Below are positions 28,376-39,900 of a stretch of DNA of 64,000 nt, in pieces. A model generated the notes under the pieces. That model saw only the letters and a program-made list of their open reading frames with translations. It made no database searches and had not been told where the DNA came from. How positions within the stretch are numbered: the stretch's first letter is position 1; each line of letters begins with the position of its first letter. This DNA comes from Deltaproteobacteria bacterium (lineage in GTDB: Bacteria > Desulfobacterota > Syntrophobacteria > Syntrophobacterales > Syntrophobacteraceae). The translations under genes were made by a program, and so were the position numbers. Location: NCBI GenBank assembly GCA_021793275.1, contig JAJYTC010000002.1:1-64000 (forward strand). Direction: 5' to 3'.

Positions 28376-31333
28376 ATGCCGCAGGCATATCTCATCCAGG
28401 AGGCATTTAACGGGGGGGAGCTTTCGCCGAAGATGGCCGGACAGGTCAGCTTCGAAAAATACCGTTTCGGATGCAGCACTCTTGAGAATTTTATCGCGCT
28501 GCCTCAAGGACCCGCGCAGTCGAGGCCCGGATTCAGGTATGGGGCAACGGCTGCGGCCTACAATCTGGCTGCGCAGTTGGCAGTCACCACAGGCGGCCAG
28601 AACTACGTTACGGCCACGAACGTCCCGACGTCGGGAGGGTCCGGATCGGGCCTCACCGTCGATATAACCGCCTCTGCGGGCGTGATCACCGAAGTAGCCG
28701 TGCGAAATCCCGGCTCGGGTTACCAGCCGCAAGATGTCGTAACTGTGGAGCAAACAGCCGGGAGCGGGGGCACGCTTACAGTAATCGCGGCCGCGGCGAT
28801 CTCGGCGCCGGGTTCGAATTACCTCACGGCCACCGGGCTGGCGGTCACGGGCGGCTCCGGGGCGGGAATGCTGGTCGATATCACCGCCTCGAACGGCGCG
28901 ATAACGGCCGTTTCGATCAGCACGCAAGGAAGCGGCTATCAAAGCGGGGATGCGCTCACGGTGGTGCAGGCAGTCGGAGCGAACGGCACAAGCGCAGGGA
29001 GCGGCGGCACGTTAAGCGTCAGCTTGGCTCTCGCGGTCGCGGCCGGCGGCCAGAACTATTTGAGCGCGACAGGCCTTCCGGTTTCCGGAGGCTCCGGGAC
29101 TGGATTGACTGTGGATACAACGGCCTCCGGAGGCGCAATCACAGCGGCGACGATCGACGCGCCCGGCCAAGCGTATAAAACCGGGGACGCGCTCACCGTA
29201 ATTCAGGCGGCAGGATCGAACGGCACTCTCACTGTCCAGTCCTTTAGCCAGGGCACCCCCATCGTCAGGCGCTTTATCGCTTCGGATTCGCAAGCCTATG
29301 TTCTCGAATTCGGGCAGTCGTACATACGCTTCTATCAAAACCAGGCCCCGGTGATGTCGGGTGCGTCGCCCTATGAAGTCTCTACTCCGTATCTACAGCA
29401 GGATCTCCAGGGGCTGAAGTTCAGCCAGCTAAACGATGTCATGTACATCTGGCATCCGGCCTACCCTCCCATGAAGCTCATATGGAGCGGCAGCAATAAT
29501 TGGAGCCTTGTGGCCGTAGAGTGGAACGACGGGCCGTATCTGGATGAAACGACCGTTTCGGGGATTACTCTCGCCGGATCGGCTGTAACAGGCTCCGGAA
29601 TAGGCCTCACTGCGTCATCTGCGCTGTTCCAATCGGGCCACGCAGGAGCGCTTTTCAGGCTGCAGCATAACGGCAATAGCGATTCGGAAGCCTTTACGGC
29701 CGCAAAGGTCGGAAACACGGTTTCCATCCTGGGCGAATTCATCGTCAATATTTCGTGTACGACGGGGTGGGTGGGCACAATAAATCTGGAAATATCGTTC
29801 GACCAGGTCAACTGGTTCATCGCCGCGACCTTCACCACGTCCACCATGCAAGATTTCTACGAGGGACGAACCGGCATCTTCTACCGGCTCAACTGCGTGT
29901 CGGGATCGGGGGGAACAGCCAACGCCAATCTTTACGAGACAGTGCGATGGGGCGTTGTGCAGATAACGGCCGTCCAGTCCTCGACCCAGGCGACGGCAAA
30001 CGTCCTTTCGCCTCTGGGTTCGACATCTCCTACGCCTTTCTGGCTCGAGGGCGCGTGGTCCGCATACCGCGGATACCCGGCTTGCGGGTGCTTTCGGGAC
30101 GGCCGCCTCTATGCGGCCGGATCTCCCTGGCAGCCGACCACGGTATGGGGCTCGTGGGTCGCCGATTTTGAGAATATGTCGCCGGGCGATACTGCCGACG
30201 CGCCTGTGACCTTCGAAATCGCGGATTTTGAAAACCCGATCCTTTGGCTCGAGTCTTATTCGGATTTTCTGTGCGGCACGATGGGTGAAGAGGTCGAGCT
30301 CGCCCCCCGGCAGGCCAACGCGATATCACAGACGAACCCGATTGCGGTAAATGTCGGGTCCACCTATGGGACCGCCGTCAATACGCTGCCGATCCGCACA
30401 AACGACGGGATAATTTTTGCGCAGCGCGGAGGCCTCCGCGTTCGTTTGATGGCCTTCAACTTTTTCTCGAACAAGTACGGCTCGCAGGATCTCACCGAAT
30501 ACGCCGACCATATCCCGAAGCCGGGCATAATCGATATGGCGTGGCAGCAAGAGCCCTATTATTGCCTGTGGTGCGTACGATCGGACGGCGTGCTGGTGGG
30601 ACTAACGTATTATCCGAGCCAGAAGGTCATCGCGTGGCATCGGCACGTAACCGAAGGACAGGTCCTTTCTGTTACGACCATCCCATCGACCTACGGAGAT
30701 ACCGCCGGCCGCGATGAGCTATGGGCGACTGTAAACCGCACTCTCAACGGCAAAAACATTGTGACCGTGGAGCTCCTCGGCGATTTCGAAGGAGTCCAGA
30801 ATCAATCTGATTACGTCTGTCTGGATTGCGCGATCATTCAGACGTTCAGTTCGCCCCAGTCGGTCATTACGGGACTCGATTTCTTCGACGGGGCGACCGT
30901 TTCGGTCCAGGCGGACGGCGCACCCGATACGCAGTACACGGTCGCAAACGGCCAGATCACTCTCGATCGGCCCTCGAGTAAAGTAATCGTGGGATTCCCG
31001 TACACATGCACGCTTATGACCATGGACATGGAAGGCGGCGCGATGAACGGGACCTCCCAGGGGCGCGTCCGCGAGGTAGAGCAGGTGACCGCGAGGCTTA
31101 TCAATTCGTGGCCGTGCAAAATCGGGCCGGACCCCACCAACCTCCAGCAGCTACCAAAATGGGAGGCCGATATGGTCGAACTGGATTCGGCGCCCCCCGT
31201 GTTTACCGGTGATTTCTGTACGGACGGATGGCCCGGAAATGCCGAGAAAAGCCTTTTTGTAGCAATCGTACAGGATCAGCCGGCGCCGACTTGCGTTGCT
31301 GCGCTTGTGCCCCCTGTGAATGTGAACGAGTGA
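28376..31333 (+). CDS. Tail nozzle (tubular B-like) protein with internal repeats
   Basis: QEAFNGGELSPKMAGQVSFEKYRFGCSTLENFIALPQGPAQSRPGFRY... Confidence 0.75.
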   Translation: MPQAYLIQEAFNGGELSPKMAGQVSFEKYRFGCSTLENFIALPQGPAQSRPGFRYGATAAAYNLAAQLAVTTGGQNYVTATNVPTSGGSGSGLTVDITASAGVITEVAVRNPGSGYQPQDVVTVEQTAGSGGTLTVIAAAAISAPGSNYLTATGLAVTGGSGAGMLVDITASNGAITAVSISTQGSGYQSGDALTVVQAVGANGTSAGSGGTLSVSLALAVAAGGQNYLSATGLPVSGGSGTGLTVDTTASGGAITAATIDAPGQAYKTGDALTVIQAAGSNGTLTVQSFSQGTPIVRRFIASDSQAYVLEFGQSYIRFYQNQAPVMSGASPYEVSTPYLQQDLQGLKFSQLNDVMYIWHPAYPPMKLIWSGSNNWSLVAVEWNDGPYLDETTVSGITLAGSAVTGSGIGLTASSALFQSGHAGALFRLQHNGNSDSEAFTAAKVGNTVSILGEFIVNISCTTGWVGTINLEISFDQVNWFIAATFTTSTMQDFYEGRTGIFYRLNCVSGSGGTANANLYETVRWGVVQITAVQSSTQATANVLSPLGSTSPTPFWLEGAWSAYRGYPACGCFRDGRLYAAGSPWQPTTVWGSWVADFENMSPGDTADAPVTFEIADFENPILWLESYSDFLCGTMGEEVELAPRQANAISQTNPIAVNVGSTYGTAVNTLPIRTNDGIIFAQRGGLRVRLMAFNFFSNKYGSQDLTEYADHIPKPGIIDMAWQQEPYYCLWCVRSDGVLVGLTYYPSQKVIAWHRHVTEGQVLSVTTIPSTYGDTAGRDELWATVNRTLNGKNIVTVELLGDFEGVQNQSDYVCLDCAIIQTFSSPQSVITGLDFFDGATVSVQADGAPDTQYTVANGQITLDRPSSKVIVGFPYTCTLMTMDMEGGAMNGTSQGRVREVEQVTARLINSWPCKIGPDPTNLQQLPKWEADMVELDSAPPVFTGDFCTDGWPGNAEKSLFVAIVQDQPAPTCVAALVPPVNVNE

Positions 31334-31336
31334 CCC

Positions 31337-31780
31337 ATGTTTCAGATTCTGCCTTTCCAGCCGCACCACATTAAATGGATCGGGCCGGCGGCCCACGACC
31401 GGGAGACGGTTGGAGCGCTCGTGGAAAACCCCAACTATGGCAAGATGCTGGCGGCCATGGGACCTGGTTTTACTGCCTTCCAAAACGGCAAAGCGATCGG
31501 GGCCGCCGGGCTTTTGTTCATCTGGGAGGGCCTTGCACAGGCGTGGGCATATCTCGGGACACGGGGCATAGGACACCAGGAATTTCGCGCCATGCGGGAC
31601 GGGCTCAAACTCTTGATGGAAGAGCACCGGCTCCGGAGGGTCCAAACGGAGGTCCTCACCGAGCACGCAGCTGCGCACCGGATGATTCAGCGGTTGGGGT
31701 TTGTCGCGGAGGGTGAAATGGCGGCATTTGGAGTCAAGGGCGAGACCTACACTCGCTACGCTTTGATCAGGAGGTTGTAA
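31337..31780 (+). CDS. GNAT-like protein (T7 gp13-like position)
   Basis: EHRLRRVQTEVLTEHAAAHRMIQRLGFVAEGEM GNAT motif. Confidence 0.8.
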   Translation: MFQILPFQPHHIKWIGPAAHDRETVGALVENPNYGKMLAAMGPGFTAFQNGKAIGAAGLLFIWEGLAQAWAYLGTRGIGHQEFRAMRDGLKLLMEEHRLRRVQTEVLTEHAAAHRMIQRLGFVAEGEMAAFGVKGETYTRYALIRRL

Positions 31781-31782
31781 AT

Positions 31783-32298
31783 ATGGCCTTTCTCGCTCCC
31801 ATAGCAGCATTTGCGGCCGCCCATGCGGCTGCCATCGGGGTGGCAGGAAGCCTCGCGTCTCTGGCGGGGACCGGCGTTGCTGCCTTTTCATCCATCCAGC
31901 AGGGGCAATACGCGGAAAAAGCGGCCGAATATAACGCCGAAATGGCAAATCAGCAGGCGCAAGAAGCCTCAACGCAATCGAAATACCGGGCCTTCGATCT
32001 ATCCGAGCAGCGGCGGCAGATGATCGGGCGCCAAATTGCGGGTTACGGGAGTGCAGGCGTCAACCCGGACTCGGGATCGCCGCTCGATGTTATGGCTAAT
32101 ACCGCTTCGGAGTATGAAAACGACATCTACATGGCCGGTCTTTCAGCAGATCAGGCGACTTCGGCCGGGACCGATCAGGCGACCCTTGACCAGATGTCCG
32201 GGAGGCAAGCGGCGATGGCCGGGTGGATGGGCGGTGGGGCATCCATGCTGTCCGGCGCCGGAAGGACCATGCTGATGACTACGCGTCTAGGAGGGTAG
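31783..32298 (+). CDS. Internal virion protein (gp14-like)
   Basis: AEYNAEMANQQAQEASTQSKYRAFDLSEQRRQMIGRQIAGYGSAGVNPDSGSPLDVM. Confidence 0.7.
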   Translation: MAFLAPIAAFAAAHAAAIGVAGSLASLAGTGVAAFSSIQQGQYAEKAAEYNAEMANQQAQEASTQSKYRAFDLSEQRRQMIGRQIAGYGSAGVNPDSGSPLDVMANTASEYENDIYMAGLSADQATSAGTDQATLDQMSGRQAAMAGWMGGGASMLSGAGRTMLMTTRLGG

Positions 32299-32299
32299 C

Positions 32300-33997
32300 G
32301 TGCCTCAGATCCCGACTTATACACGCAGGCTCTTGCCACCCGTTGCAAGACTGCCCCGTGCACCCATGAGAAATCCTGCACTGGGCGCTCTCCGCGGAAT
32401 GGGTTCCGTAGCGGCTCAAATCGGGAACGCTTTTTCGGCCCAAGAGCTGCAGCTGCGGCGCACGGCCGAGTTTACGGACCTTACCACCAAGGCCGCGGGC
32501 GATATTTTCAATCTGCGGCTGCAGGCCCTCCAATCTCCCGAGTTTTTCTCGAATCCTACGAAGGCCGGCAACGATTTCGCGGCCGCGCTAAAGAGCCTGG
32601 GCGAGAAGTACACGGCCGGTATCAAAGATCCGTATGTTCTGGGAATGTTCAAACGGTACTGGGCTCAGAAGGCGCTCCGCAGCATCGAGCAGATGACCGG
32701 CGAGACTGTGGCGCAGGATCACAATCTCACTGCCGGCAAGATGCAGGAAGCGATAATGCACTGGTCGGCGATGGCGGAACGTGCGCCCGATGAGAAGGAG
32801 GGCCTCGAGGACCTCGGGCACGCTCTGGGAATTTACGGCCTGATGCAGCGAAACGGGCTCATAAAGCCTGAAAAGGCGATGGAAGAAGCGGAGAAGCTCA
32901 AATCCAATTTCGCCGAGAGCCGGATGAGGGCGCTTGTTTTTGATAATCCCCAGGGCGCCGTTCAGGAACTTCAGGAAAAAAAGGGTATCGCGGCCCTTCT
33001 TCGTCCGGATCGCGCCGCGCAGCTCGAAGAGATGGCGTCGAGGCAGATCTACCGCAACCAGGTCGAGGCGCACGCGAATGCGGAGCGCGCCAATAAAGAA
33101 TTGGCAACAGCCCAGAATAACCGGGTCTATGACGGGATCGTCCGTGATTTCCATCTGAGCGATCCGAAAGCGGCGAAATGGGACGCGGCTATCGAATACG
33201 CGCAGTCCAAGCCGCCGTCTTTGACCGTCGATCCGATGGGCCAGAGCGAGCATCTCGCAAAGCAGCTCATGGCCGACCGAGATCGGATGCTAAAGATCGA
33301 GGCTGACAAGCAAAAGGCCGTGACGAGCAGCTTTTCGGACTGGCTGGCGGGCCAGGAAGCCAAGGGCGATCCACCCTCCAGAGACGCTATAAATTCGTGG
33401 CGAGATCCGAAAACCGGCGAGCCAGCTTCTCCGGAGGTGCGCGAAAAGGCGCTCCAGCGCCTCGGCAAGCCCCACTATACGGACCGCCAGGTCGAAGACC
33501 GTCTCGACACTACGATCGAGCAGGAACCCTTTAATAAGGACCTCGAAAATTCGATTCATCTGGCCTATCTGAACGGCAAGATAAGCGAGACCGATAAAAA
33601 CCGGCTTCTTTCCAAGCTGAAGTTGTGGCGAAATCCTGTCAGATCGCCGGCTCTTCAGGGCGCACGGAACGCCTTTTGGGCAAAGTATGGAAATGCGCAG
33701 GTCACGAGCCTCACCGGCCAGAACAACTATCTGGCCGCAAGCGCCGCTTATCGCCAATTCATCGGGGAATTCGAGAGCCTGGTCGCCCAGCAGGATCTCA
33801 AACCGTCCCAGTACCAGGAGCAAGCCGATAAGATGCTCGCCGATGTCGATAAGCGGGTGATCGCCCACTGGTGGTTCCCGTTCTATACGCGGCCTGAGAG
33901 CGCGCAAGAATATTACGATGAGACCGGGAGCTGGCCCGAGCCGCGGATCATCCCACATGATAGACATCCCTTACCAGTGGAGGGGGAAGATGAATAG
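32300..33997 (+). CDS. Internal virion protein (gp15-like)
   Basis: 565 aa helical protein, position between gp14-like and gp16-like genes. Confidence 0.65.
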   Translation: MPQIPTYTRRLLPPVARLPRAPMRNPALGALRGMGSVAAQIGNAFSAQELQLRRTAEFTDLTTKAAGDIFNLRLQALQSPEFFSNPTKAGNDFAAALKSLGEKYTAGIKDPYVLGMFKRYWAQKALRSIEQMTGETVAQDHNLTAGKMQEAIMHWSAMAERAPDEKEGLEDLGHALGIYGLMQRNGLIKPEKAMEEAEKLKSNFAESRMRALVFDNPQGAVQELQEKKGIAALLRPDRAAQLEEMASRQIYRNQVEAHANAERANKELATAQNNRVYDGIVRDFHLSDPKAAKWDAAIEYAQSKPPSLTVDPMGQSEHLAKQLMADRDRMLKIEADKQKAVTSSFSDWLAGQEAKGDPPSRDAINSWRDPKTGEPASPEVREKALQRLGKPHYTDRQVEDRLDTTIEQEPFNKDLENSIHLAYLNGKISETDKNRLLSKLKLWRNPVRSPALQGARNAFWAKYGNAQVTSLTGQNNYLAASAAYRQFIGEFESLVAQQDLKPSQYQEQADKMLADVDKRVIAHWWFPFYTRPESAQEYYDETGSWPEPRIIPHDRHPLPVEGEDE

Positions 33998-36900
33998 CGG
34001 CCCGCAGCCCACAGGCCCTCAGACATTTGCAAGCGAGCAGTTCGGCCCTTCGCAGCCCTGGCAAGAACATTTCGATCTTGCAACCGCGCCGCATCTTCAG
34101 ACGGGCCAAGAAGCGATCTCGGCGCCTAGCGGCACGCTTTCGAGCGCTCCGGATTTTTCCGAGCGTTACCACGAGGCGGTTAAGAGCGCCTCAGGCCCGT
34201 GGGACTACCTCGATAAAGTCATGGGCTTCGGGTGGGGCGAAGCCATGCGGCGTGTCGAATCATGGGGACTCGAACCGGGTCCCAAGGGCGCGGCGAAGGC
34301 GCAGGACATCCTCGCGCTATCGCATATGACCGGCGCCAATCCCGTTTTCGTTGCGGATAATTACGAAGCCATCACCCAAAAAATGGGGCTGCAGGAATTT
34401 CCGCCGGCGCACGAACTGATCCCGGAAGCCCTGAAGCTCGGGGCTGGTGTCATAGGCTTGGAAACGGTGCCGCTCTGGAAACTCGCTCTGGGCGTCGCGG
34501 GATATACGGCGGAGCAGGAGGCGAACCGCTTCGTCCGATCGAGGATCGAGGGCACACCATTTTCCCGGACGCGGCCCTATAGTCTTTTGGATCTTGCGCC
34601 ATACGACGCTTCGGAGCTTACCAAGACGACCCTCGCCGTCATGGATTTGATCGGCAAAGGAGCGCTTCTCGACGCCGGCTTCAAGGGTCTTAAATGGGGG
34701 TGGCGCGGTCTTACGATCCAAACGATCATCGACCACGGGCTGCCGAGGAAATTCTACGTCGATCCGGACACGGCCCTGAATGTCATGCGCGGTCATTCCG
34801 GAACGCCCGAGATGGAATTTCGCGCCCTGGGAATTACCGCGGACGAACTGCGCCAGGCGCGGGGCCAGGGTTTTCAGCTCGAGATCCCCGCTGATAAGTT
34901 GATCACGGTCCAGGATCGGCCGTGGTACGGGGCACTGAAACGGTATCTTTCCATTTCGCCCTATTCCGAAACGCGCGTCGAGCCCGGTGGCCCTCGAAAG
35001 GTGACGCCGGTAGGTGGCCTTTTCGAAGCGCCAAAAGCGAGTGCAGAAAAGGCCACGGAGGCGCCAGACGAGAGTTTGAAGCCCGAGACGGGTGAAACTG
35101 CGACCGAAATCCCGAAAGCCTTTTCGGGGGCATTTGACGCGGCCGTCGAGCGCTATCCGGTCCCTCGCGATATCTTCGCCCGGCTCATTGCCGAGGAATC
35201 CGGATGGGATGAAACGGCGGAATCGCCCAAAGGAGCGCGCGGCCTGGCGCAGCTCATGCCGGAAACGGCGGCGGAATTGGGCGTCGAGCCGGATGATCCC
35301 GAACAGAATCTCATGGGCGGCGCGAAGTACTTCCATGATCAACTTGCCCGGTTCGGCGGCGATGTGGTGCGGGCTCTTGTCGCATACAACTGGGGCCCCG
35401 AACACGCCGCGATGTGGAACGGCGAGATGTCGTCTTTACCGGAGGAGACGCGTGATTATGTCGAGCGGATTCTCGGGAAGGAAAATATTCCGGAGGGAGC
35501 GGTCAGAAGCGTGGTTCATTCGGCGATACTCGAAAACCGGAATATACCGGACCCTCAGAAATACATCATGCTCGGAGAAATGGAGGCCAGGGCGATGCGG
35601 TGGAGTGCTCGCACGGGGAAGCCTCCGGAAGAATGGTATTCGCGCTATTTGGCGGACATGGATGTTCCGCAGGTGGGCGGTGAGACGGGCCGGAAGCTCG
35701 CGGATATCATCGCCGCTCAAGGGCGGACGGTGGCCGCCAGTGACCACACCCTCGAGCTGCCGCCCTCCGGTGACTTCGGGCCGGAATACACACAGTTTTC
35801 AGGAAAGCCCGACGAGGCGATAGACCATCTGATAGCCCAAAAGCAAGGAGAAGTTCCTGCCGCAATCGATAAGGAGGGTCTGGGCCCTATCGATCTGGTG
35901 TGGGGCAAAGGGGGTGCCAAGGGATACGGCCTCGCGCATGTTATCGAGAAGCACGGCGAAGAGGTCGCAAAGCAAATTCCACAGATCATAAGAGACGGCG
36001 AGGTGCTCCCTCACCCTGCAACCTCGGACAGAGCAATCATAGAAACACGGGATCATCAGGCGATCATAAGGCTTGATTGGAACGGGAGGGCCAAGAGATG
36101 GCTCGTTACCGCATACGAAAAAAGTCCCCGTTCCGGCCGGACGTCTGACTTCGACCGGACTTACGGCGCCGATAAGCCTCCATCGGCACGCGGGGACTTT
36201 GGAGAAAATATAACGCTCAAAGCCGATCAAGTCAATCGCGGCAAGGATTTGGAGGAATCGGGAGACCTTACCCAAAAGCAGCTGAGGACCGCGGGCACGA
36301 GGAGCGATCTTAACAGGATCATAAGACGCCTGCGGGGCAAAACCCTTACGAGAAAAGATGTCTCGGCCCGCAGGCTCTATAGAAATAAGCTGAGCGCCGG
36401 GCAACGTGAGGCGTACTACCGCGCGATTGCCATCTGGCATGAGCACGACGGCGATATGGAGGCGATCTCCAAGGCCCTCGATGAGACGGAGGGCAAAGAA
36501 AAAGCTTGGAAATCCCTCCTTGATATCTTGAGATCCGAGCGCGGAGCTATAGGCGAAGGCAAGAAGCGATTATTCCAGAAGAAAATGGAGGCCATCAAGA
36601 ACGCGCCGGCAGCCAAGGCGAGTACGATGATCGAGAACCTGGTCGCCGAGGCCGGGAGGCGCTCCGGAAACGCCCTTTATGAAATGAACAGGGAACTTGA
36701 CCGGGCGCTTTTTGATGAAAGCGAAGAAAACGACGCATATTCGCGCGTGCAGGCAGAAGCCGCCGCTCGCGCCGCCGGGTTGGTAAAAAACACCTACGAG
36801 GAGCGACTGACGGAGCTTGAAAAGCACCTGGCGGCAGAATCCGAGCATCTCTACCGCGACGATCCGCGCACGCGGATGATTAGAGAACTGCAAAAAGGCG

Positions 36901-39900
36901 CCGGCATATCGCGCAGGTCGCTTAACGACTGGGATAAGGACCGGGTGACGGATATCGTCCGTAAGTTTCCTGCCATCGTAAAGAGCAAGGGTGGCTTCGG
37001 GCTCGATGAGGTAGCGATGGAGTATGGCTATCCCGATGGCGATACCCTTTTTCGCGCCCTCTACGATTATCCGACCATGGAACAGTTCCGCGATCGGCAC
37101 GTAAACGAAGGGCTTGCGGCGCAGGCGCCCGATCTGCTCGATATGTCCGAGGCCGAAAGAAACCAGATTTTGCTGGCTCAAGAAATTTATGTCTTGAATG
37201 AAAAGGCCAGGGACCTGGGCGCATCCTTTTCCTCGACGCAGAAGTCGCCCGCGATACCGAATCTGCGAAAAGTTGTGGACGCACAGACGGGCGTTACGGT
37301 AGCGGACCTGCAGGCCAAGACGGACTATGACAATCTCAAAGCGGCCATGATCCAGGCGGAGCGCGCAGCGCGAAGCGCCTACAACGAGGGGATGAGGACG
37401 GGCGCCGCGATCGAGAAGGCGCGCGGAAGCGAAAAGGTGGAGCGGACCGCTCGCGACTGGATGTGGCGAGCGCTCAAGGAAAAGCTTCGCCAAAAGCAGC
37501 TCCTCGATAACTTTCAAGGGAGGGTCAAAGCGCGGGAGGAAACACGCGAGCTGGTCGCCAAAATCAGGAAAATCCGCGACGCAACAAATCTCCCGCTCGA
37601 CTACCGCGAGCAAATCGGAGGCATTCTTTCGAGCGTTGGCGCGGCCCAGATAAAGACGCCAGAGCCGGTTGAACGCATGTCCTTGACGAAATGGATGGAG
37701 AAGAAAGAAGAGGAGGGCGAGCCCCCCTTTGGCTTTGATCCTGAAGCTCTAGGCGCCCTGCGAGGTAAGACCATCAGGGACATGACCCTCTCGGGGCTTC
37801 ATGCGCTCTACGAAGCCCTGAACGAAATCTACACCAGGGGAAGAAACGAGGGGAAGGCACTTGCATCCGCCGAGAAAGCCTCCCTCGATGAGCGCGCCTC
37901 GGAAGCTTCGGCCCGCATCATCGAGAAACACTCCGCCAAGGGCCTCGCCGGACGGTCGGTTAAATATGGCGGCCGGATCTTCCCTCTTGAGGTCGTTCCC
38001 GGTATGGATGAAACCACCCGGCAGACAGTCCTGGGGTTAAGGAACATCGTCGAGTATGGCGGGAAGGCCGACGCGATAAAAGGCCTTCAAGAACTTATAG
38101 ACGATCCGGAGACTCCCGACGATATGAAGGACGACCTGGAAGTTCAGACACGGGCAGTCCGGTCTATTGATGAGACGAAAATAAAAATGCCGGAACCTTC
38201 TCTACGGCCCTGGGACGCAAAGGAGGGTCTCATTAAAAGGGTTCTTTCCTCGGACGGCCGGATCTTATCCCATCTGGTAAGGATGGAAAATGCTTTCAGA
38301 TATATGGATGGGTTTACGGAGGCTCCCGGCCCTAACTGGAAGTATCTCTATAAACCCCTAAACGGCGCATCTGACGGAAGGCTTGTAAGCGGAGGCTATA
38401 ACGGTCTCTACCTCATGAATAACGAGGACCTCCCGGCGTTAAACGAAATTCTGGCTCCCTTCAAAACAAAGGGGAGGGGGCTTGGCCCGTGGCTAAATGA
38501 AAAGTATATCTTCAAATGGGGAAAGGTGGGGATGCCCATAGACAAAATGGAGATGATGAGCTGGGCCCTCAATTGCGGAAACGAGGGCAACTACAGCGCC
38601 CTAAAGCGCAGCTTCAGACCCGGGGGGAGGAACCTCACCGACGAGATGATCCAGGAGGTGACCTGGAAACTCAGCAGGGATGAGTGGGACACCGTGGAGC
38701 GGCTATGGAACCTCGTGGATTCTCCGGCGCGACTCGACGCAACGGCCCAAGTTTATCTCATTATCACCGGCAACAGGCTCCCCAAGGTGCAAGGATCGAC
38801 GGTGAAGACGCCGTACGGGGATCTCGCGGGCCACTATTATCCGCTTGTGGACGACCCGGGGGCGTCCTATAGGCTGGAGAAGCGCTTCGCTCAAAACGAA
38901 ATGCGAAACCTCTTCGCATTTCATTACGGCAACGCGACCACACGGCGAGGCTTTACGATCTCACGCGTGTCCGGCGCGGAGCATGTTGTCGAGAAGAACT
39001 TCCCGATGGTCGTCACTCGTTTTATCCAGGACCGGAACCGGTATATCGCTCTCACCCTTCCTGTGCGAGACGTGCAGAAGCTCGCCAATAGGGTCGGCTA
39101 TCAGACGACCGTCGAACATTTTATAGGGAAGCCATATCATCGCCAGATCGTACCCTGGCTGCAGGACGTTGCGCGCCCGAGCGTGAAAGATGCCGGGCTC
39201 GTAGCGGGCATAGCGTCCTTTCTGAGGAGCGCCGGAACGATGGTTCATATCGGTTTCAAGCTCGTTACGGCGGCCAAGCACGAAACGATGCTGGCGACGA
39301 CTTTCGATAGAATAAAGAACCCCGCCATAATGCAGAAGGCCATTTGCGCCTATCTGAAACATCCTCTGGAAATACGGGAGTTCGCTCACGCGAGATCCCC
39401 CTATATGAGAAACATCGCGCAGAGGTGGCAACGAGATCTGGCCGAGAAATTCAGAAACTTCGATCCCGCGAAGTCGGATTTCCGGGATTTTATAGCCAAA
39501 ATGTCCTTTCTTCCCATCGACATCGTGATCGAACACGTTGCGGATGTCTCCTGGACCGCTGGATACATCAAGGCGATGGAAAAGTACGGATGGGATGAAT
39601 CGAAGGCCATCGACTATGCCGACCAGGTAGTAAGAGACACCGTTGGAAGCTCGGAGGCAAAAGATCTCCCGGCTCTGATGCGGGGCGGCGAGCTGCAAAA
39701 GCTTTTCACGATGTTTTGTGCTTACGGCATTACACTTTTTCAAAGAGGATTCGAAAGAACGAAGCAAATCGGGATTAAGGGGACGACCGGGGAAGAAAAA
39801 GACCGCCCCGTGATGTGGAAAAGATGGTTCGCGCTCATCGGGACGGTGATCGGACTATGCGTCGTGAGCGGCATAATTGAAAATATCATGAGCAACCGGC

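Noticed and set aside
36570-37613. 347-aa minus-strand ORF
   Set aside because: Antisense shadow of the giant ejected protein.
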